Assembly: GCA_027924585.1 (NCBI GenBank)
Contig: BSBM01000386.1
Coordinates: 6,154,501 to 6,218,500, forward strand
Reading direction: 5' to 3'
DNA length: 64,000 bases
From: Larix kaempferi
Lineage: Eukaryota; Streptophyta; Pinopsida; Pinales; Pinaceae
Shown here: positions 46,384 to 57,224 of the stretch, in pieces
How the letters are laid out: each line of letters starts with the position of its first letter
Position numbering within the stretch: the stretch's first letter is position 1
Position numbers and translations under genes: made by a program
Notes under the pieces: model-generated
What the model was told of the DNA's origin: nothing
Databases searched by the model: none
Seen by the model: the letters and a program-made list of their open reading frames with translations, nothing else

Positions 46384-46625
46384 GGTACCCCTTTTCGGGC
46401 CTTATTGTTATGTTTTATGTATCTTGATACGAGCATGGGTATGCCCACCTCGTCCATATATTGAGATTCTTCCTCATTCATTATTTGAGGCCATGTATAT
46501 TTCAGGTCCCCATATTTTGGACCCCATTGTTATTATTATTCTAGATCTTGATACAAGCATGGGAATGCCTGCCTTGTCCATATGGTCAGATTATTCCTCA
46601 CCCATTATTGAGGTCATGTACTTTT
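46384..46625 (+). repeat. About 121-bp tandem duplication before the Tat-A 3' LTR
   Basis: Units begin near 46384 and 46505 with GGT(A/C)CCC and share GAGATTCTTCC/GATTATTCC-type and GAGG(C/T)CATGTA ends. Same duplication as at 5154-5398 in Tat-D. Confidence 0.7.
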
Positions 46626-46756
46626 AGTTTTTGCAGTTTGTTCGGGACTGTTGTTCCGGGCTCTAGTTTGTTTCTTCTCTTCTCCACACCCCAGGAAAAC
46701 CATACCAAACGTATGATGTCTATCGGCCATACGATGAGCTCATGCCCTCACACATC

Positions 46757-46767
46757 AGGGGGCAATC
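46757..46767 (+). other. Polypurine tract of Tat-A
   Basis: AGGGGGCAATC directly precedes the 3' LTR. Tat-D has AAGGGGCAATC at the same place. Confidence 0.7.
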
Positions 46768-47481
46768 TGTTAACACCCAAAAAGTGCTCACTACCTCATC
46801 TACCCCATTACATGACTCATTTGTCCATATTTACCTCCAGAACCTTAAAATCCCATTAAAAAGCCTCCAAAAGGCCACAAAACCATTAAAAAAGCCTCCA
46901 AAAGGCCAAAAAACCCCTTTTCCCCCAAAAAATAATCCAAAATTCCTCCAAAATAGCAAAACCCCTCTAAAAAGGGAATAAAAATACAAAAAAAGAGGAA
47001 AAAGAGGGAAAAAGGAGGAAAAAACCCTATACAGCTGACCTAAACCATATGGTTCCCAAAACCATGGGCCAGCACTCCACCACTAAAAACCTATAAATAG
47101 GTGATGGAGGCCCCTCATTTCATATCCACAGTCAAATATACCCTTACTCTACCAAAATCACTCTTGAAACCCTAGCTCACCCTTGAGTGCCTCTTTGGCC
47201 CATTTCCAACCCTTTGGAGAAAGAGAAATGAGCAAAGCTGGAAGCTTGGAAGCAACCCTCCTAGACTACTGCAAGAGCTTCACCAACCTTCACATTGGAG
47301 GTATAATCAATACAAAAACCCTTTTTGTTATCTTGTCTTTTCTGTTTTATGCACATGTTTAGAATAATTACCATTTTACTGTATTGTCTTTCATTTAATG
47401 TTTTTCTGAACTGCTACTAAGGAGTCCCTTCTCCTTAGTAGGTGCTCATTTGCACAAGCTGGGGTGAAAACCCTAGCTACA
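46768..47481 (+). repeat. Tat-A 3' LTR
   Basis: TGTTAACACC to CTAGCTACA, TATA box at 47092-47099, followed by CTTGG (47482-47486). Relative to the 5' LTR it lacks a 12-bp segment near its start and a short stretch (GAGCTACTTTCACC) near 47188. Confidence 0.92.
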
Positions 47482-47486
47482 CTTGG

Positions 47487-48167
47487 GTCAATCTGTCCAC
47501 AGTTTGATGGAGTGGAGTAGATGGCTCTGCAAAAGACTCGAGATCTTTGTGAGGGCTCTATCCCTGTAAACATGTTTCGGGATCAGTAGATGTAGTGTGT
47601 TCTTCAAGAGCCTTATCTGCAATGTGTGCGGGAGCAGGTTCAAAGAGAGGATCTTCAAGTAAACGAGAAAATACATTGGCTAACGCAAGAAGGGGTGTTT
47701 CAAGGATAGGGTCGTCTGTTTGGACTTCAAGGCTATCTGACTGCACCGGTTGAATGACTAGATGAATGATAGACTGGATGATGGTCTGATCAACAGACTG
47801 ATCACGATTGTCCCTTCTTGATTTCGTGGGTATTGATGAAAAGAGTGGGGGTTTCATGGTAGTGTCCTCGTGGACAAGCTCAGGAGAGGCGGATGAGTGG
47901 ACAAGATGCATTGTTCTGAGATACCCTCATCAAATCGTATAGAATTGGTGTCCCTTTTTGCTTGGCAGATATTTGAATGGGCTCATTAGCACGAGTTTGA
48001 AATCGGTGATGCTTGCGAGAGGCAGAGGCTTTAACACGCGGCTTCTTGACCAAATGGGGGTTTAGTACCTCAAACACAAAACTTTCCCATGTTTGCCCCT
48101 TTTCCTTCAAATGGTGAATGATCAGGATTTTTATGAGGCAATGGTGGTATAAACTACTAGTGGGGTT
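47487..48167 (-). pseudogene. Element E ORF, middle piece
   Basis: On the minus strand the frame entering at 48167 continues that of 54216 without a shift (SSLYHHCLIKILIIHHL, then KGQTWESFVFEVLNPHLVKK) to a stop at 47880. From about 47911 the neighbouring frame continues (Ser/Pro-, Asp- and Thr-rich, QSDSLEVQTDDPILETPLL) to TCLQG and a TAG, then SPHKDLESFAEPSTPL to the Tat-A junction. So one frameshift near 47900 and one stop break it. The composition suggests a disordered linker between the N-terminal domain and the C-terminal coiled coil. Confidence 0.6.
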
Positions 48168-48903
48168 TGTTCAGATATCCACATCATCTTTTTCAGGACC
48201 TTGCATGTAATTAGGGTTTGCATGCAAATTCTAGGGTTTGCATGCATTTTCCATGCAGCCTAGTCACCATGTGATGCCTCCAGCACCTTACCCACCTTAT
48301 TCTAGCACCCGGGAGCCACTTACTTCAGATTTTTAACCCTCCTAGTCAAGAAGGCGCCCACTTGTCACCTACTGCCAAAGAAGGGCGCACTTCTTCACCT
48401 ACCACTATAGTTCCACTTCAGTTACACTCAGTTAGCTCCGATTCTCCATGATTTGAGGCTAGTTTCACTCCCGACTGACTGTTTCACTCCGTTGGACCTC
48501 CAAATTGACTAGATGACTTGTTCTGACTTCTGTTAAGCCTCCCATGTGCCCTCCACTGAGTCTCCTTCCCTATATCAGTGCTACACACTTCAGTTACACA
48601 TGACACACTCAGTTAGACTCAGCTTGACGCCTAGATGACTGGTTCTTGTGCATTGATGACCACCATTGATTGATGATGAGGACTCCTAGTTGGAGTCAAG
48701 CTACTCCATTCAGTGATTTGAATGACCTTCTTAGTCAATTCGAATTGCTCACTCACATTGTTAGATTATTGTATTGTAATTATTCACCCTTATTGGGATA
48801 TTCAGCACTGTGCATGTTTCACATAGTTTTACACCATATTTTCTATGTTCATCTGTTGTGATTGATTTACTTGTTCATTAGATCTGCTATGACTAATTTT
48901 ACA
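48168..48903 (+). repeat. copia-1 5' LTR
   Basis: TGTTCAGATATCC to TTTTACA. Compared with the 3' LTR it has about 31 extra bases near 48226-48256 that partly duplicate the adjacent AGGGTTTGCATGCA motif. Confidence 0.92.
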
Positions 48904-48918
48904 TGGTATTAGAGCCAT
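48904..48918 (+). other. copia-1 primer binding site
   Basis: TGGTATTAGAGCCAT directly abuts the LTR; standard initiator-Met site TGGTATCAGAGC with one C-to-T change. The copia-2 copy at 63729 has the unmutated form. Confidence 0.9.
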
Positions 48919-49287
48919 TGCATGGATAAGATCTCTTTTCTACAGGTGTTTCTACAAGAGGATTTGAGTGAATTTGCTCAAAAATTACAAAAAGTTTTGG
49001 CATGAAAGATCTCAAGGGCATTCGCTCCTGTGCATGCAAAGCTTGAAAATACTTCCAATACCACTCCAGAAGCTTGAGTTTCCACATAAATCCTGGATCT
49101 GATACATTGGACCCATTCAACATTGCTTGATCTCCAATCCCAGGTGTGATGCAACTCTAAAAGGGTGGATTGTTCGACCTCATTGTTCTTGGTTTTATTA
49201 TGATTTGTAGGTTATTGTCTCCGTCAATTGAAATCGCTACTTTGCCCTTGCAAGCATTTCTACATTAATGTGCACTCGCTCCTAGCA

Positions 49288-50380
49288 ATGGAATACTCTT
49301 CTTCAAAGCCTATTCTCACCCCATTCAATTATTTTGATTGGAAAGATGATATGGAGATCATATTACGTTCAAAAGGTTACTACCGAGTCACTCTTGGTCT
49401 TGAATTGGAGCCAAACACCTTGTCAGATAGAACCAAACACTACAACAAGCTTGATGAAGCTTATGGTCTTCTTTGTCTCTCTATCTCTAAAGATCTTCAC
49501 TTCCATCTCAGTGGATTGAAGACTCCAAAAGCTATATGGGAGCAACTTGAAACACTATTTGGAAAGCAGGATGAGCTTATGGCCTTTCAATTAGAGAATG
49601 AATTGATTGCCCTTAGTCTTGAGAATTTCGAGACCATTAATGAATTCTTCACAAAATTCAAGAACTTGAACATGTTGAATAACAGTGGAGTTATCAAAGA
49701 GGATAAGCAATTGATCCTCTCCATTCTCAGCAAGCTTGGTAAAGATTATTCAGTATTTGTCTCTACTTTCAATTCTGGTCGGCTAACTACCACGAATTGG
49801 AAGATGCCTACCTTGAATGCCTTCATTGAGTCCGTCACAAAAGAGCATGATAAGTTGATTCAAATGGGGTCCATAAGCTCCAAAGATTCAGCCCTATATT
49901 TTCAAGGACCCAAGATTTCAAATGGTAAAGGAAAGCAAAAGAAGGATGCACCCAAATTCAAACCTCACAAGCAAAGAGAGAAAGGAAAACAGATGGATGC
50001 ACCATCCAGTTCGAAGTTCAAGCAAAAGGGTAAAGAGGGTAAGGAAAAATATAAATGTACTTATTGCAACCATGGATTTCATCCCGAAAGTTCATGCATG
50101 AAGAAGACTATAGATCAAATGGCCCTCCTTTTGGAAAAGAATAACATAACTCTTCCTGACGGTGCAAGGAAGAACGATAGGAATGATGATCATGAAAGAG
50201 GACAAGCACTCATGGAAAATGTTTCGAAGCCCACTACTCTCTTGATAGATTCGGGTGCATCGAATCATATGACTGCAAATATTAATTCTTTTTCTTCATT
50301 CGATCCAAATAGCTCCATCCCCATCCATTTGGGAGATGACTTAAAATTTCTTAAAGGGCAAAGGTACGATTCATGTAGAT
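49288..50380 (+). pseudogene. copia-1 gag and protease
   Basis: ATG at 49288 (MEYSSSKPILTPFNYFDW) matches the start of copia-2 gag (63940). UBN2-like gag core: DEAYGLLCLSISKDLHFHL, WEQLETLFGKQDE. Lys-rich segment, then knuckle CTYCNHGFHPESSC (CX2CX4HX4C, near 50059). Protease active site LLIDSGASNHMT (near 50240). The frame is lost by a small deletion near 50360 (after HLGDDLKFL), and this frame ends at 50463. Gag makes the particle and protease processes the polyprotein. Confidence 0.88.
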
Positions 50381-51560
50381 CATGGAAGCTTTCAGAATGT
50401 TCTCTATGTCCCTTCCTTGGCTTCAAATATTCTTTCTATGTATCAAATGACACACACTGGTGAACAAAAGCAAGTTACATTCAGACCTAATACAGTTGAA
50501 ATTTCTGATATCAAAAGTGGAAGACTTGTTGCAGTCAGAAAGGAAAACCACACTGCAAAATGCTATGAGTTTTCACACTTTATTCCGCTTGCAAAGCCCA
50601 CTGCTCTTCGTACACATGGTAATGAGGTTAGTAGGATTTGGAATAAAATATTTGGACATCTTAATTATAAGTATTTGCTGCTGTTATCAAACAATTCCAT
50701 GGTAGATGGTCTTCCACAACTCCGTTCCTCGAAGGGAATACACACTAGTTGCATTATTGGGAAGCACCCCGAGCACAGATTCGATCACGACAAAGCTAGC
50801 AGAGTTTCTACAGTTTTGGGGATGATACATTCTGATATTAGTGGTCTGCTAACCCATATGTAATTAAATGGTTCAAGGTATGTTTCGACATTTATTGATG
50901 ATTTTTCCCGCTTTACATGGGTATTTTTTCTCAAAAACAAGTCAGAAGTGCTTGGAAAATTCAAGGATTTTAAGGCTTCTGTTGAGACCGCCACTAAGAG
51001 CAAGATCAAAGATCTTAGATATGATAATGGTGGAGAATATATCAAGGCCGAGTTGCTAAAACTTTGTGCCAAAAGCAGAATTCAGATCCAATATACAGTT
51101 CCCTACACACCCCAGCAGAACGGTGTAGCGGAAAGGAAAAATTGGTCACTGAAAGAGATGGCTACATGCATGATTGAATCAAAAGGTTTGGCTACAAATA
51201 TTTGGGCTGAAGCAAGCAATGTTGCTGCATACATACAGAACCATGTTCCACATTCATCCGTGAAAGGTATGACTCCTTTCGAAACATTCTTTGGTCACAA
51301 ACCGGATGTGTCAAATTTGAGAGTTTTTGGCTCTACTGCATGGGCTAAAATTCCTTCCAAGAAGAGACGAGCTTTGGATCCACAAAGTATTGAGTGCATA
51401 CTAATAGGATATGGGGAAGAATCAAAAGCATATAAAATCATGGATATCAGATCTAAAAAGATATTCATAGAGTGTAGTGTGCAATTTGAAGAACCGCTTC
51501 AAGAATTGCAACTAGTCGAGGAAGAAATTGCCGTTTCACCGCCTTCACCAGAAGAAGATC
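50381..51560 (+). pseudogene. copia-1 integrase
   Basis: In a new frame, the pre-integrase region (SNILSMYQMTHTGE, then RIWNKIFGHLNYKYL) precedes the core. D in MIHSDISG, D in DLRYDNGGEY and E in TPQQNGVAERKN give the DDE triad. TAA at 50861-50863 interrupts after LLTHM. The distal part reads GMTPFETFFGHKPDVSNLRV and IGYGEESKAYKI, typical of copia. HHCC ligands are partly altered (TSCIIGKHPEHRF). Confidence 0.85.
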
Positions 51561-52672
51561 CGTGCAGCGATAATGAAGGTATGAGTTCTGATATTTCTGA
51601 TATTTTAGTAGCACATTATTATCATGACATATCAGGTTCGGAATCCAACCATTATGATCCTCCTCAGTTACCGAAGTGGGCCCAAAACACTCTTCAATCT
51701 GCTGGTTCGAACCTTGGAAATCTTGTTGATCCGAGACGAACAAGAGCAAACTTTCAAAGAGCAGGTATGGCTCTTTCTATTTCTGATCCATTAATTCCTG
51801 ATATTTGTTATTTGATGACTGGTTTAGATCCCCAAACATACTACCATGCCCACCGAGATCCGAGATGGCAAAGTGCCATGGATGAAGAGTACAGTTCTCT
51901 TCAAAAGAACAATACATGGGAGCTAGTTTCTCTTCCACTTGGAAGAAAATTAGTGAAGTGTAAATGGGTCTACCACACAAAATTTGCTGCTGATGGATCT
52001 ATCAGCAAATACAAAGCAAGGTTGGTGGCAAAAGGTTTCTCCCAAGTCCAAGGAGTGGACTACACTGAGACCTTTGCACCGGTTGCAAAGATGGATTCCA
52101 TCCGCCTTGTTTTGGCAATTTCCGTATCCAAGCACTGGGAAGTGCACCACATGGATGTGAAGAGTGCATCTATATATATGCAGCAGCCAGAAGGCTACAC
52201 ATCAAATCCATCATTAGTTTGCAGATTGAAGAAATCTTTGTATGGGTTAAAACAGGCCCCAAGAGCTTGGTACGCAAAGATGGACTCCTTTCTTCTTTCT
52301 CAGAATTTTCAAAGATGCAAATTTGATCCGAATGTGTATCTTCAGCAAGTTAAAGGTAATTTGTTGGTTATTGTACTTTATTTTGATGATCTTCTCATTA
52401 CTGGTAGAACTCTTACTTCAATAAACAAGCTAAAAACTGCCTTAAATCTAGCTTTTGACACGAGCGATTTGGGCTTGCTGAGTCACTTTTTGGGCTTGGA
52501 GATAGCTCAAAATTTTGATGGGATCACTATATCTCAGCAAAAATATGCTTCCAACCTGTTATTGAAGTTTAATATGGCTGAATTTAAGGCAGCCCCATTC
52601 CCATTCCTCTCAGGAATCAATCTTGAGGAGGGAGATTCTACATCGCTTGTAGATTGCAGTATGTATCGATAG
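51561..52672 (+). pseudogene. copia-1 reverse transcriptase with an internal deletion
   Basis: NNTWELVSLPLGRKLVKCKWVY, then YKARLVAKGFSQVQGVDYTETFAPV, then VHHMDVKSASIYMQQPEGY: the usual FLNG-type stretch of about ten residues between DVKSA and IYMQQPEGY is missing, which removes part of the fingers-palm region next to the first catalytic Asp. CRLKKSLYGLKQAPRAWY and catalytic YFDDLLITG follow. The frame ends at TAG 52670-52672 where a CAG codon is expected (YR-stop-LIGSLLYL). Confidence 0.88.
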
Positions 52673-53338
52673 TTGATTGGTTCACTACTTTATTTGACAC
52701 ACTAAAGGCCTGATATTTCATATGCCATGAGTGCTGTGTCAAGGTATATGCAACAGCCCCATGAGCGTCATTGGCGAGCAGCCAAGCAGATCTTGCAGTA
52801 TGTGCAAGGTATGAAACATTTTGGCATACATTATGTTGCAGATTCTGAGCTTGATTTCATTGGTTTTATTGATTCAGATTGGGCAGGTGATAGCATTGAT
52901 CGGAAGTCCACTTTTGGTTATGTTTTCATGATTGGTCATGGCCCTATTTGCTGGTCCAGCAAAAAGCAGGCAGCCATTGCACTTTCTTCAGCAGAGGTAG
53001 AGTATCGAGGGGCAGTCAATGCCTGCATTCAGGCAGTTTGGTTGCAGGGTATTCTTTCTGAGTTTGGTTTTGGTGGCACTAATTCGACTGTCCTCTTTTG
53101 TGACAATCAAAGTGCTATCAAGATCTCCACAGATCCAGTTCAGCGGTAGAGGACCAAACACATTGAGATTCATATGCACTACATTCGACAGTTGGTGCAT
53201 GATCGCACCATCATTCTGCAATATTGCCCTACTGATGAGCAAATTGCAGACATCTTCACCAAGAGATTCACTAAGAAGAAGTTCACTTACCTTCATTCAC
53301 TGTTGGGGGTGAGTTCCATCATGGTGGAGACAGATTGA
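52673..53338 (+). pseudogene. copia-1 RNase H
   Basis: After a TAA near 52706 (TH-stop-RPDISYA), motifs SRYMQQPHERHWRAAKQIL, FIDSDWAGDSIDRKSTFGY (catalytic Asp), SSAEVEYRG (Glu), FCDNQSAI (Asp) and HIEIHMHYIR follow. TAG at 53147-53149 interrupts (VQR-stop-RTKHIE; CAG expected). The polyprotein ends at TGA 53336-53338. Catalytic residues are intact. Confidence 0.87.
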
Positions 53339-53355
53339 TCCATTATTATGCTTTA

Positions 53356-53511
53356 GCTTGAGGGGGGGCTTTCTTCCCACTGGGTTTTCCCTCTTTCCTC
53401 ACTTAGTTTATTTTCAACATTTTTTGGATTATTGTATTGGGGTGACCTTTGGTCTTAGTTACCAAGGCCCCACATTATTTTTTTCACATCATAGTCTAGC
53501 TTGAGGGGGGG
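53356..53511 (+). other. Duplicated polypurine tracts of copia-1
   Basis: TAGCTTGAGGGGGGG occurs near 53354-53368 and again at 53496-53511, the second abutting the 3' LTR. The spacer of about 130 bp is non-coding. The distal copy is the functional one by position. Confidence 0.65.
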
Positions 53512-54215
53512 TGTTCGGATATCCACATCATCTTTTTCAGGACCTTGCATGCAATTAGGGTTTGCATGCAGCCCGGTCACCATGTGATGCCTCCAGCACC
53601 TTACCCACCTTATTCTATCACCCGAGAGCCACTTACTTCAGAGTTTTATCCCTCCTAGTCAGGAAGCCGCCCACTTCTCACCTACTGCTAGAGAAGGGTG
53701 CACTTCTTCACCTACCACTGCAGTTCCACTTCAGTTACACTCAGTTAGCTCTGATTCTCCTTGATTTGAGGCTAGTTTCACTCCCGACTGACTGTTTCAC
53801 TCTGTTGGACCTCCAGATTGACTAGATGACTTGTTCTAACTTCAGTTAAGCCTCCCATGCACCTCCACTGGGTCTCCTTTCCTATATCAGTGCTACACAC
53901 TTCAGTTACACATGACACACTCAGTTAGACTCAGCTTGACACCTGGATGACTGGTTCTTGTGCATTGATGACCACCACTAATTGATGATTAGGACTCCTA
54001 GTTGGAGTCAAGCTACTCCATTCAGTGATTCGAATGACCTTCTTAGTCAATTCAAATTGCTCACTCACATTGTCAGATTATTGTATTGTAATTATTCACC
54101 CTTATTGGGATATTGAGCACTGTGCATGTTTTCCATAGTTTTACACCATATTTTCTATGTTCATCTGTTGTGATTGATTTACTTGTTCATTAGATCTGCG
54201 GTGACTAATTTTACA
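53512..54215 (+). repeat. copia-1 3' LTR
   Basis: TGTTCGGATATCC to TTTTACA, followed by GGGTT. Nearly identical to the 5' LTR apart from the 5' LTR's extra segment and scattered transitions. Confidence 0.92.
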
Positions 54216-54763
54216 GGGTTCACTACATTTTTCCTCACCTGACTCGACATTTTCTCAAGGATTTTCAGAAAATAAAATGGGAAATTTAGGGCTTGGTTAT
54301 TAACAAAATGAGCTAATAATCGGAAATGGCAGGCTTTGAAGATGGTAAACTTACCCTTGTAGGTGATCAACCGAATGATAATGGTCAAGGGCTCGAGGTA
54401 TTTTGGTTTAATCCACTCCCAGTGGAACCCTTTTGTGCGTGCAATGTGTTGATATTCTACTCTTAGAGAAAATTCATGAGCCATCCGCAGGACGAAGAGG
54501 TGCTTGTGCCAACGAGCACCCTCCCTAGGAAGCTTTGTGGCCAACGCAATAGACTCCTCCATTACAGGAAAATTAAGGTGGCCAACCTTACCCATTTTTC
54601 CATCGAATCCTTTGGAAAATAGTAGTGATATCTCATCATCATGGCCCTCAAGAAGATGAAGGAACAGACCCCAACCTGCTTGAAGAAACACTTCACGGTA
54701 CGCTTTGAATTCAAGGATACGGAGCAAATCCTGGTAGCTTCCAGACTCATAGCGGATCGACAT
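54216..54763 (-). pseudogene. Element E ORF, N-terminal piece
   Basis: ATG at 54763. The frame is open to the copia-1 junction and continues in frame at 48167. Visible motifs: FLQAGWGLFLHLLEGHDDEI, FSKGFDGKMG, EESIALATKLPREGARWHK, then SLRVEYQHIARTKGFHWEWI and YFLKILEKMSSQVRK. It resembles the ORF at 1-316. No known enzyme motif. With the pieces at 47487-48167 and 19598-19850 the ancestral protein would be about 490 residues: a globular N-terminal half, an acidic linker and a coiled coil. Confidence 0.68.
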
Positions 54764-56150
54764 TTTTAAACAGAGGTGGATGGATGTAAGAGGTATAGGG
54801 GATGCAAGAATTGCAAGGGACGTGGCTTGATAAACTCAGGAAAGATGAGGGCAAGAAAAATGAGGCAAAATTCACGTAGGTGTTGGTTTAAAATGTGATC
54901 CGTTCGAACGGTTGAATGATCGTGAGCATCGATTTAGCACGTTTGAACGATCACACTATCATGCAAAAATCTTGAATCGTGTTCCATCATAAAAATGTGT
55001 ATGTTGTTGAATTCGTATGGTTATGATATATTCAACCATGTCCAAAGTAAACTCTGGACAGGTTGAATGTAATTTTCATCGTGAGATTATAAGCATAGGT
55101 GACATAAAAGAACATGATGAGTTTTGATTAATGCAATGACAGATCGCATGCATATAACTTAATGAAAGGTTAAAATCATATGATAGCCATATAATGATTA
55201 TGAAAATCGCAATAATGCATGATTAATTGATTCATGTGATGAAGTCGAGATGAGTAAAGGAATGAGATCGAGTGCAGCGATGACATTTGATTGATCCCTG
55301 GTATGGTTAGTCAATTGGATTTACCAGCAAAAATTAGATACCTTAACAAACTTAATCATGTTGCCATAAGCTATGGTTTCATTCGGATCATCATTCGGCA
55401 CTTCATTCGGATCATCGTTCATTTTCCTCATTCGTCACTTCATTCGAATTGTCATTCAACCCTTCCTTCGATCCTTCATACAGACCTTCTGTACAAAATG
55501 TACTTTGCTGGATCTGACTACTGCTGAGTATGCAGAGAATTTTTTCGGGGCTTCTAGCACACGAAAGGATGATGTAACCTGCTTTTCTAAAACTTCAGTC
55601 GCGCTCTTATTTATTTATCATGCATTAGAACAATCTTCTGGTACTTGCATTATTCCTGAAAACACCTATCATTTTTTCAAATATGAACTTTTTATAAATA
55701 ATAAAAAAGTAAAGATAGTTTTGAATCTCCCCCAAACCAAAAATATGGCGTGTCCTCAAGCCATCAAAGAAAAACTGATTGATATTCAAATATTTTCAAT
55801 TAATAGTTTAACCAATAGCTCTAAAATGTTGTTATTGTTTTGTAAGAAAAAGAAAGACTAACTAATAATGGAGATGATTCATATATGCACATTCATAAAA
55901 AAAAAATAACAGTGCTTAGGAAGACCATATGAGTAATGATAGTACAATCGATGCAAAAAATGCCAAAGGAAAACCAGTCATCCATGACTCATTTTAAAGA
56001 TCTCTTGTCATCCAAATAATATAGATAAAGTTCACCTTTGAGTTTGTGAGATTTCTATAGTTATGGGTCCTACTTCTAGGATAACCACATCCTTGGTATT
56101 GTTTGAATCAGATGACAGGGTCCAAGTCAAAATTACAGCCATTCTCTAAT
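54764..56150. other. Unassigned sequence upstream of the element E ORF
   Basis: It should contain the leader and, if present, the 5' LTR of element E, but I find no match to 18795-19545. Short repeats of TTCATTCGGATCAT type occur at 55378-55480. A minus-strand purine tract (GGTTTGGGGGAG, near 55727-55738) resembles the one at 19546. The plus-strand ORF 55373-55861 shows no recognisable domain. Confidence 0.4.
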
Positions 56151-56505
56151 TGTTAACACTCAAAAAGTGCTCACTACCTCATCTACCCCATTACATGACT
56201 CATTTGTCCATATTTCCTAACATATTTACCTTCAGAACCCTAAAATCCCATTAAAAAGCCTCCAAAAGGCCTAAAACGCCTCGAAAAGGCCACAAAACCA
56301 TCAAAAAAGCCTCAAAAAGGCTAAAAAACCCCTTTTCCCCCAAAAAATATCCAAAATTCCTCCAAAATAGCAAAAACCCTCTAAAAAGGGAATAAAAAAT
56401 ATAAAAAATGAGGAAAAAACCCTATACAGCTGACCTAAACCATATGGTTCCCAAAACCATGGGCCAGCACTCCACCACCAAAACCTATAAATAGGTGATG
56501 GAGAC
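56151..56505 (+). repeat. 5' part of a Tat LTR, interrupted by Tat-C
   Basis: Begins TGTTAACACTC and follows the Tat-A LTR through the AAAAGCCTCC block and TATAAATA (56486-56493), stopping at GTGATGGAGAC, just after the TATA box. There another Tat LTR begins. No polypurine tract precedes it, so it is a 5' or solo LTR. Its remaining part should lie beyond the far end of Tat-C, outside the window. Confidence 0.82.
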
Positions 56506-57219
56506 TGTTAACACCTAAAAAGTGCTCACTAGCTCATTTCCTTATTCACATAACCCATTTGTCCACTTTTCCACCATCTGAGCCTCTGAAGCCAACAAAA
56601 GGTCACCAAAAGACCTTAGTACACCCCTTTTCCCATTCAAAAAGATTATTTTTCCTAAAAAAGCATAAAAAACCCTCAAAAAGGGTCCAAATTCCCAAAA
56701 ATATTAAAAAGGGAATAAAAATATTAATTTTATTCAAAAAAGGAAAAAAGGAGGGAAAAGTACCTAAACCATGTTGGTCAATACCATTGGTTTCCACAAA
56801 ACCACAAATGGTATTCCCCACCACCAAAACCTATAAAAAGGTTGTAGGGGCTCCTCATTTCACATCCATCCATCTTCCTATCCTCATGCTACCAAAATCT
56901 CCCTTGAGTATTTGGCCATTGTAGCAACCTTGGAGAAAGGACCCATTGGAGTTTGGAGCTGCTCATCCTTGGAGCTTCTCAACTATCTTCATCATTCGGA
57001 GGTATTATCGCAAGCACTTGCTTGCCCCCATTTTCAATACAAATTTATTTTCTCAAATTCTTGTTCTTGTTTTTTAATTCAAAATTTTATTATGATATGC
57101 ACATGCTAATTTAGTTTAGTTTAGATTTAGTTTACATTGTTTTTGCTTAATATTGAAACTGCTGCTACTAGTTAGCAGGTGCCCATAGCACTAAGCTTGG
57201 TTGCAAAACCAAGCCAACA
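56506..57219 (+). repeat. Tat-C 5' LTR
   Basis: TGTTAACACC to AAGCCAACA, TATA box TATAAAAA at 56832-56839. The outer start is secured by the abrupt loss of similarity of the surrounding LTR; the inner end by the primer site 5 bp later. Confidence 0.83.
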
Positions 57220-57224
57220 GTTTT

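Larger units (their letters stand above)
43870..46755 (+). other. Tat-A long 3' untranslated region
   Basis: About 2.9 kb between the antisense gene and the polypurine tract. The right two thirds (from about 44705) are shared with Tat-D (3380-5536). No plus-strand coding potential. The left third contains GC-rich CGCGGTC repeats and the antisense promoter candidate. A short block around 44590-44630 is repeated at 44735-44770 (GATGATGCTTGAGATCATTT). Confidence 0.65.
19851..47481 (+). mobile_element. Tat-A: complete Tat-type Ty3/gypsy element with a nested chromovirus
   Basis: The boundaries are exact: LTR starts TGTTAACACC at 19851, LTR ends CTAGCTACA at 47481, and CTTGG flanks both sides (19846-19850, 47482-47486). 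Without the nested 12.3-kb element it is about 15.3 kb. Order on the plus strand: LTR, primer site, repetitive leader, gag, protease, RT, RNase H, integrase, second RNase H; then a minus-strand gene, a long 3' UTR, polypurine tract and LTR. It inserted into the ORF of element E. LTRs are 740 and 714 bp; the 5' copy has 12 extra bases around CCTACCATATTT plus scattered substitutions. All coding parts are disabled. Classification as Tat rests on the primer site, the dual RNase H and gag/RT motifs. Confidence 0.92.
48168..54215 (+). mobile_element. Complete Ty1/copia element (copia-1)
   Basis: Boundaries TGTTCAGATATCC (48168) and ATTTTACA (54215), duplication GGGTT (48163-48167 and 54216-54220). 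It carries 736- and 704-bp LTRs, an initiator-Met primer site, gag, protease, integrase, RT and RNase H in copia order. It inserted into the ORF of element E. The internal region has at least one frameshift, four or more stops and an in-frame RT deletion. A second member lies at 62954. Confidence 0.95.

Noticed and set aside
55373-55861. 162-codon plus-strand ORF
   Set aside because: No recognisable domain, begins in short TTCATTCGGATCAT repeats and lies opposite possible leader sequence; too weak to call a gene.
54764-56150. Search for the 5' LTR of element E here
   Set aside because: No segment matches 18795-19545 or contains its CATCAACA end; it is not reported as present.
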